DNA of 14,289 bases from Pleurotus djamor (Eukaryota > Basidiomycota > Agaricomycetes > Agaricales > Pleurotaceae): assembly GCA_029747585.1 (NCBI GenBank), contig JAPEVF010001076.1:1-14289 (forward strand), written 5' to 3'. The translations under genes were made by a program, and so were the position numbers. The notes beneath the pieces are model-generated. The model ran no database searches. It was not told the DNA's origin and worked only from the letters and a program-made list of their open reading frames with translations. Of the stretch, positions 9,200-14,289 are shown piece by piece. Position 1 is the stretch's first letter. Every line of letters begins with the position of its first letter.

Positions 9200-9893
9200 A
9201 TGTCGCCCGTCTACACCGATCTTGCCATTCCTCCCTCCTCATTGGTCTCAAGCCCTTCAAACCTTGTCGCCGTCCAACCGTCGTTTTTCGATATTGGCGT
9301 TGCCTTCGTAGTCGTCTTCACTTTGGGCTCGACAGCATTGGCGGTCTTCATCATATACACTTTCCGTCACCGACTACGATCTCAGCACCCTACTGCACAC
9401 CTCGACGATGTAAGTCTCAAAGCTTCCGTCGGTGAACGTTGTTTACTGACGAACGTAGGAGAAGGCCGTAGCAATCGAGGGGAGCCAGTTTCTGTCTGCG
9501 CCCACGCCGACGATTACGGGAAGTCGACCGTCACATCATCGACTTCACGGAAAGGTCGAGGGGTTGGCCCCTATCCTCGGTCAAGCTCCTAGCGCTGTCA
9601 AACATTCGCGAAAAGCACAGACAGAGGTCAATTACAACACCTTTGGCTCGCCACCGCTTCGGCCATGTTCAATAACGCCCCCTACCCAATGCGAGCTCAG
9701 ATCAACCGCCCTTACATCTACCAGGGCGTCCACAAGACTCCTCCACCTCACCAGTTTGTTGAGCACGGATGAGGCGATGCAGAAGTTAGCGCAGCTGTAC
9801 GCTGCCACTGAAATCGACTTCTCCGATGGCTTCTCTTCGATTCTCGCCACCAAGCATATGTCCAGTTCTAGCAGGCAAAGACGCGAACAGTAG
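9200..9893 (+). CDS. Single-pass membrane protein of unknown function
   Basis: Exons 9200-9409 and 9459-9893 are separated by a 49-nt phase-0 intron (GTAAGT...TAG, with a TACTGAC branch-like site), giving 214 aa. A short N-terminal segment of ~30 polar residues is followed by one long hydrophobic helix (about residues 32-55, IGVAFVVVFTLGSTALAVFI then IYTF) ending in RHRLR. This predicts an external N-terminus and a cytosolic tail of ~155 residues. The tail is rich in Ser, Thr, Pro and basic residues and looks disordered apart from a possible helix around DEAMQKLAQLYAATEIDF. There is no cleavable signal peptide or enzyme motif. Such small membrane-anchored orphans are common in agaricomycetes. 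The clean splice and TM-plus-basic-stop architecture support a real gene; no function is suggested. Confidence 0.65.
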
Positions 9894-10253
9894 TTACAGC
9901 CCGAGATTGTAATATCCAAAGTGCTTGACAAGATAATACCACGCATGCTATATCCTCCAGTCTGATAAGTCGGAATTCACATTGAGGGGTTAAGAAGGGG
10001 TTTAGCCCGCCGTAGCTTGTATTCACTGTTAGTGCTGGTTATAAGAATATGACAGCCCTATGGGGAGGGAAAGGTGCAGTCCACAGTTATGCTACGGGTT
10101 ACAGAGCACATCTCAAACTTGAAGAGAAGGGAAATGGTGAGCAACAGCAGACTGTTTGCTTAATAGGATGGAAACTCACCCCATCAGAAGAACTCGTGGA
10201 ATGCATTGAGGCTTTGCAATCTAGATGTCGCCGATGAGACAAAGCTAACCGGT
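9894..10253. other. Convergent 3' flanks
   Basis: This 360-nt gap lies between the stop of the plus-strand membrane protein and the stop of the minus-strand 258-aa gene. An open plus-strand frame starts at 10049, but it runs antisense into the spliced minus-strand gene after a frame change and shows no family pattern. Confidence 0.5.
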
Positions 10254-11212
10254 CTATGGAAAGACGAAAGGCATACCAAACGTGAATTCGTCCAGGTCAG
10301 TGAAGGTGAACACGGAAACGGACCCGAAGCCGAAGTTAGTATAAAAGTCAGGCTAAGAAAGTGGACGTCAGGAACTCTCTTGAGCCTTCTGAAACGCGAC
10401 GCGGGCTCACATAGTCGTCAAGGACGACACCCCATTGTGTCTCTATTTGACCCTTTACAAAGCCGGTTTGCTGTCCTTTGTAGAGATCCAGGCTGTCTTC
10501 GTATTGTGCTGGGAAGGTGAAGATGTCATTACCACCATTGTTGAACATTTGCATGTCTTGTGCAAATGAGATGGGGTCTGCGAGAAGAAATTGGATAGGG
10601 TAAGCTAGGCGTCATCTCATACCATAATTAAGCAACACTCACAGTTCCATGAATCCCCGCTATGGGTTGCGGTGTTGGAGGGAGGAAGTTGCTTCAGAGC
10701 CGAGGTTCCAGTGCGGGTGTATCGCAGGGAAACATTGTATCGGTATTCCATCCCTCCTCCTACGACCTGGCCAGTGGCAGCCGCTCCGGAATGCACGAGT
10801 ACAACGTAGATAGCCCCTCCTTGGGAAGCGAAATCAGAGGAAGGTTGGGCGTTGGTGGCATAGACGTAAGCGTCAACACGCCAGGTGAGCGTTGTAAGAA
10901 GTTCCGACACGTCATGACCGAAGAGAGTGTAATTGTAGGTCAAATCCTGGTTCCGCATAATTGCAAACGATTGGCTGATGATGTATGCAGTTGATGAGGA
11001 TTGGGGATATAATTAGACGGCGATGATACGCACTGACGCCAAAAGTTCGTCCCCGCAGGAGGAGAGAGCTTGTTGAGGTAGGCATTGGATTGCGATCGCT
11101 CGACGAGCTCCGTAGGGGTTCGCTTGTCTTCTGGGGATTCATCGATGCGGACGTCACCAATCTTAGCGGTGAGGTGGTCGCGACGGGCCTTCACAGTTTC
11201 GGCGTCGGACAT
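10254..11212 (-). CDS. Beta-rich protein of unknown family, four exons
   Basis: I do not recognise this protein. Exons in transcript order are 11212-11034, 10974-10643, 10577-10411 and 10352-10254, giving 258 aa. Introns are 59, 65 and 58 nt, with donors GTGCGT, GTGAGT and GTGAGC, consistent phases, and a CTGAC branch-like site in the last. The first ~55 residues are charged and helical in character (MSDAETVKARRDHL; TPTELVERSQSNAYLNKL). The rest alternates hydrophobic and polar residues as in a beta sandwich: LTWRVDAYVYATNA, GAIYVVLVHSG, MEYRYNVSLRYTRTG, FTFPAQYEDSLDLY, and the C-terminal FGSVSVFTFTDLDEFTFGM ending in PFVFP. There is no signal peptide, membrane helix or obvious catalytic motif, so it is probably cytosolic. 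Splicing the last intron replaces an in-frame stop at 10348-10350 with a beta-strand-like ending that fits the rest, strong internal support. A lectin-like or jelly-roll fold is conceivable but unproven. Confidence 0.75.
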
Positions 11213-11286
11213 TGTCGTTTGGAAAGGTGTGTTTTTAGCGGCACTGGGGCTTCGTAGGCTGGGAGGCTTGGGCCATCAGTCCTCCA

Positions 11287-11292
11287 TTTATA
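11287..11292 (-). promoter_or_regulatory. TATA box candidate of the 258-aa gene
   Basis: TATAAA on the minus strand lies 75 nt upstream of the ATG at 11212. It falls inside the long open frame that runs to 11191, which argues that this open frame does not encode protein to its end. Confidence 0.35.
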
Positions 11293-11357
11293 AGCAAGTG
11301 GAGAATGGGCCGAGACCTGCATCGTGGTCCCAAGAGTAGGAGTTCCAAGCCGTAGGG

Positions 11358-11889
11358 TTATGACAATGAACAGATAGAGGGCCATATACGAGCATCCTTG
11401 TTCACGAAGAACGTTCCATTGCTCAAGGGTCGGCAGTCGGATTCGCCCCATGTGCCATTTTACAATGACTAACCGATGAATTAAAGCGTCCTGAGGAATG
11501 GAAATGGTCAAGCCTTGATCGCTGTCAAGCCAGTCCCTCAGCTTTGAAAGACGGAGAAGGATGCTCGACCCTAGGAACAGGGAGAACTCCGAGCTCGGGG
11601 AAAGGCCACAACCGAGAGTTTCCCCTTGCTTGTTGAAGTCCGCGACAAAGAGACATGGGTGTACGGGATCTGATTGCCATCGATGGTGGAGGAGCTCAGC
11701 AAGATCAGTGGAGCCTGAGTGAACGTAAAGATTTGGAACCTGAGCCACGGGGAAAATTGAATTTGGGGTGCTTGTGAGAGTCTCGGAATTAACGCGTTCA
11801 CTTTCTACAGGTTTTGCATTCCGCAGCCCGAGCTCGAAGCCAGTGCAAGACATCAGAACGCGGGTGACAAAAGTGGGAGATCGATGCAT
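11358..11889 (-). CDS. Tentative orphan gene upstream of the 258-aa gene
   Basis: A long open frame begins with ATG at 11889 and, read without splicing, continues for 232 codons to 11191, overlapping the first codons of the next gene. A more economical model splices 11473-11422 (GTTAGT...GAG, 52 nt), joining exon 11889-11474 to 11421-11358 and ending with NGTFFVNKDARIWP and a stop at 11358. This gives 159 aa and leaves the promoter of the downstream gene free. The product is Ser- and Leu-rich with no recognised motif, signal peptide or membrane helix. An open frame of this length is unlikely by chance, so the region is probably coding or recently coding. The structure remains uncertain. Confidence 0.35.
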
Positions 11890-12329
11890 GGCGAGAAGAT
11901 ATCGGCCAAGCCGCCTGCCTACTCTCTCTTAGGTGGAGAAACGACCTTTTCAGAGCCACCGTAGTAGCTCGAGAATAAACTCGCGTTCATCGTCATGGAA
12001 CAACGGGTAGCGACTCCAAATGACAAACATAAAAATCGGCGAGTAAAATTGCTCCAGAAACCGTTTTGACTAAGCGCACATGTGATCTTTTGCCGTCTAC
12101 AGTTATTTCGCTGAAGCTTGAGGTCGAGCTTTTGATGCGGTATTCATCTGAATTGGGTGAAGATCAAGTGAAGATGCGATTTTGGTTCGTGTTGACAGAC
12201 ATAGTGCCGGACGATCGATGGGGACGCGGCTCTTGTATTACGTCATCACCAAGGGTTTCGATCACGCGTAGCGGTGTGGGTGCGGCACTTTTGAGAGGGC
12301 CATCCCTCACATTGACAACCACACGATGA
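11890..12329. other. Region between the orphan and the DUF7330-like gene
   Basis: This 440-nt stretch lies between divergent coding regions. One plus-strand frame is open from 12066 to a stop at 12327-12329 and leads straight into the DUF7330-like frame, so it may be its degraded N-terminal part (for example GPSLTLTTTR before the stop). I cannot support it further. Confidence 0.35.
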
Positions 12330-12950
12330 CCCGACCCATCAAATACTTTACTCTCATCGCTGCTTTCCGATACCACCACCATACGCGAACACAGGAGAGC
12401 CAATCTAAATTCTGACACTAGCAACGGGCCACGTTGAGAAAACGTTGGGTATCCGATGGACACAGGCCGAATATTTCGTTGAACACGAGTAATGTCAGGT
12501 CTGTCAAAGTGAAAGTGGTTCGCCCCCTTCCTCTGTGAACTTCCAATGCAGGCTGAAATTTGTGCGTTGAAAAATCAAACCGACGATACAATGTCTGGAG
12601 TCGTACAGGCAACAACATCCAACAGATCGATACACATTCGCATACCACGTTCGTTCACCGGTCTCATATCCGCTTCGACATCATGTGGGTCAATACCGCT
12701 CTCCAGCGAACTGGAAAAGCAATCTATGACGTTCTCAGATGGGAACGTGAAGAAATGCTTCGTCAGTGACTTTTCGAAGTATGAGGAAGTTCAGGTGCTG
12801 GCAAGTCTGGTGGCAAAGGCTTCTGGGGACGAGTTTTTGGTCTGTGATCATCTTATACTGGGTGCGGATTCTACGTGTATTACACATATCACTTTGATTT
12901 CTTGCTCCTCAAGACGATATGTCATCCACGAGACTTGCTCTTGGTTGTGA
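12330..12950 (+). pseudogene. DUF7330-like gene, apparently frameshifted
   Basis: The best part is exon 12552-12950. It carries SIHIRIPRSFTGLISASTS, CGSIPLSSELEKQ, a KKCFVSDFSKYEE segment and SLVAKASGDEFLVCDHL. This resembles, from memory, the repeated beta-strand pattern of basidiomycete DUF7330 proteins (GSIxLxLPRSFxGPI...FVGDF...GDEL). A phase-0 intron at 12494-12551 (GTCAGG...CAG, 58 nt) links it to HRPNISLNTSN in the preceding exon, as expected for the family. Further upstream the matching frame changes: REHRRANLNSDTSNGPR stops at a TGA near 12430, and one missing base there would restore continuity. A second in-frame stop at 12327-12329 separates any N-terminus. Either the gene is decaying or the draft has base errors. 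The family's function is unknown. Confidence 0.5.
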
Positions 12951-13929
12951 GATTCCTCAATCCTGTCGTGCCGTCTCAGACGCCAACATACCATGCTACC
13001 AGTACACCCACGAACGTGGTAAACGACGCAACAAGAGGCTAACCTTGTCCTGGACAGCGTTCCGCAGCGTTTTTCGGAACTATCGAAGATGTGGCTATCT
13101 CGTAGAAGTGGTGGTGCGCCCAATTGTCATGGCCTATTTTCGTGGGCGTTGTTAGTCGTCGATCTCGATGTTCAACGTTCAGCCACCGCTTGGTTGTTGA
13201 TGCGGCCATCATCTGTCAGCAAGTAGCTTTTGGACGCTCAACGCACCGCCGGTGCATGACTTTTACTTCAGAGATGTAGCGCGTCAACGTTTCAACGCTC
13301 AAGGCGGCCTGAACTGCCATTGCACGATCCGCTATTCACTACCGCGCTCGTGGTAGACGGAAGTTACAAAGGAATGTGGGGGGCTTGATTTGTAGAGGTG
13401 TGAATTGGGTTGTGGACTCGATAGGATTCGCCAACCATATACCTGCGTGAGTCTTTGCGCTGCGCTCCATTAAGCTGACTATATTGATTATAAAGGAAGA
13501 TAGAAGTTGTACGTATGAATGAATGTCGATCACCCCATCAGTTCCTGTCATCTAGACCAACGCCTGCGAACCGACGAATCTCGTGTCGCGCACCGTAACG
13601 GATCTTTCGATATCGGGCCTGAGGCCTGAAGGTCTGACGATCGATCCTTCCGGTGTCCATACCTTACCCCCGCAGTCGCCCAAGCCGTAAGGCTGACTCT
13701 TGACTGGGTGCGCCATAATCAGGAAGACTGCTTGCCCAACATCAATATGTTCTCACTCCATGTGTTGTGTCGATCATACAACCATCAGTCGCATCAGTCG
13801 CCTGGTGTTGATGTCTGTTCGACGCTTCCTGATTGATCTCGTGTGTTTCTCCTAGATCAACATTTGAACGTTCGCTCTCTGTCTTCGCCGTATACCCACC
13901 ACACCAAAGCACCCCTTACCCTTTGCTCG
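12951..13929. other. Long stretch without a recognisable gene
   Basis: About 980 nt with only short, unsupported frames on both strands. It contains several AACGTT-type motifs (13174, 13286, 13867, with near matches at 13237, 13291 and 13990 just beyond) and a CATCAGTCG duplication at 13783-13800. No transposon ends, tRNA or coding pattern was recognised. Confidence 0.5.
13783..13800. repeat. 9-bp tandem duplication CATCAGTCG
   Basis: Two exact adjacent copies (13783-13791 and 13792-13800) in intergenic DNA. No function is suggested. Confidence 0.8.
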
Positions 13930-14289
13930 ATGCAACAGGCTGGCCCCACTGCAGATGTTTCGGTGTTCAATGAGGTGTAGGTTCTCGTGTTCAACGCCGC
14001 CTGTATCGTGTTAACACGCTTCTTAGGTTCGTACATGGCTACTTTCACTTCCTCGCCATTTGTAAGTGGATTCCAAGTCTGATGAATCCGACCCTTGTGA
14101 CCAATGTGTTCTAAAGCCATACTTCACTATGATCATCTTCTTACGCTGGGCGACGAGATCACATTCATTTGGCTTCGTCCGAAGACATTGAGCTCATGGG
14201 GCTTCCTCATCAACCGTTACTTTACGCTCATTACCTCAGTGGCTATCTCNATTGATGACGTTTTCCACAATCAGTGCTCGAGTGCGTTC
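13930..14289 (+). CDS. DUF6533-type multi-pass membrane protein (3' partial)
   Basis: Exons 13930-13976, 14027-14061 and 14117 to the window end are joined by introns of 50 nt (GTAGGT...TAG) and 55 nt (GTAAGT...AAG), with matching phases. The 85 visible residues start MQQAGPTADVSVFNEVFVHG. They continue with HFLAISILHYDHLLTLGDEI, then TFIWLRPKTLSSWGFLINRY and FTLITSVAISIDDVF. The pattern YDHLLTL.xE.xxIW.(R/K)xK, then a helix beginning FLxNRY, is characteristic of DUF6533 proteins, a large basidiomycete family with about seven predicted membrane helices and no established function. The first helix spans roughly residues 17-37 and the second starts near 58. The N at 14250 is the third base of a Ser codon and harmless. 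The family call is good; the first exon is the least certain part. Confidence 0.78.

Noticed and set aside
10049..10520. Two plus-strand open frames that could be joined into a gene
   Set aside because: The second runs antisense through exons and intron of the well-supported minus-strand gene, no good splice pair joins them, and no family pattern is visible.
12418..12648. Minus-strand frame with an F-box-like stretch (LLVFNEIFGLCPSDTQRFLN)
   Set aside because: The resemblance is weak and the plus strand of the same region reads as a DUF7330-like domain with consistent splicing.
12919..13155. Plus-strand frame of 78 codons with basic residues
   Set aside because: It overlaps the end of the DUF7330-like exon in another frame and shows no motif.
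13857..14120. Minus-strand ATG-initiated frame of 87 codons
   Set aside because: It is antisense to the first exons and introns of the DUF6533-type gene, whose family pattern is clear.

Overview
This window looks like nuclear DNA of a filamentous basidiomycete, most likely an agaricomycete. Genes are broken by many 46-114 nt GT-AG introns (one of 171 nt). The families present are ones expanded in mushrooms: a large divergent G-alpha subunit, a BTB/POZ protein, a DUF6533-type membrane protein and a DUF7330-like beta-repeat protein. There is no bacterial operon structure, CRISPR array, rRNA or recognisable tRNA. Four isolated N bases (102, 782, 6947, 14250) mark it as a draft assembly, and at least one (102) appears to add a spurious base inside a coding exon. 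All gene models below were spliced by hand from reading frames, splice phases and remembered family patterns; no search was run.

Layout. 1-519 (+): 3' end of a PTEN-like phosphatase gene (tensin-type C2 region). 520-1363: convergent 3' flanks holding only simple repeats. 1364-3146 (-): complete B-type mitotic cyclin, 537 aa, whose first coding exon appears to be the ATG alone. 3466-4393 (-): BTB/POZ protein, 273 aa. 4835-7478 (-): complete G-protein alpha subunit, 498 aa, in 15 coding exons including exons of 4, 15, 18, 21 and 26 nt. 7885-8564 (+): tentative three-exon orphan gene. 9200-9893 (+): single-pass membrane protein, 214 aa, unknown function. 10254-11212 (-): four-exon, beta-rich orphan protein of 258 aa. 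11358-11889 (-): tentative orphan gene. About 12330-12950 (+): DUF7330-like gene that seems broken by a frameshift. 12951-13929: nothing recognisable. 13930-14289 (+): 5' part of a DUF6533-type membrane protein running off the window.

Functionally, the first 7.5 kb is conserved signalling and cell-cycle machinery: phosphoinositide phosphatase, mitotic cyclin, BTB adaptor and heterotrimeric G-protein subunit. The genes are separately transcribed and nothing suggests a joint cluster. The second half is lineage-specific accessory sequence with orphans, a decaying gene and a recurring AACGTT motif. The most unusual items are the 4-nt microexon in the switch II region of the G-alpha gene, the split of its P-loop across tiny exons, the one-codon first exon of the cyclin, and the well-supported but unrecognised 258-aa beta-rich protein.
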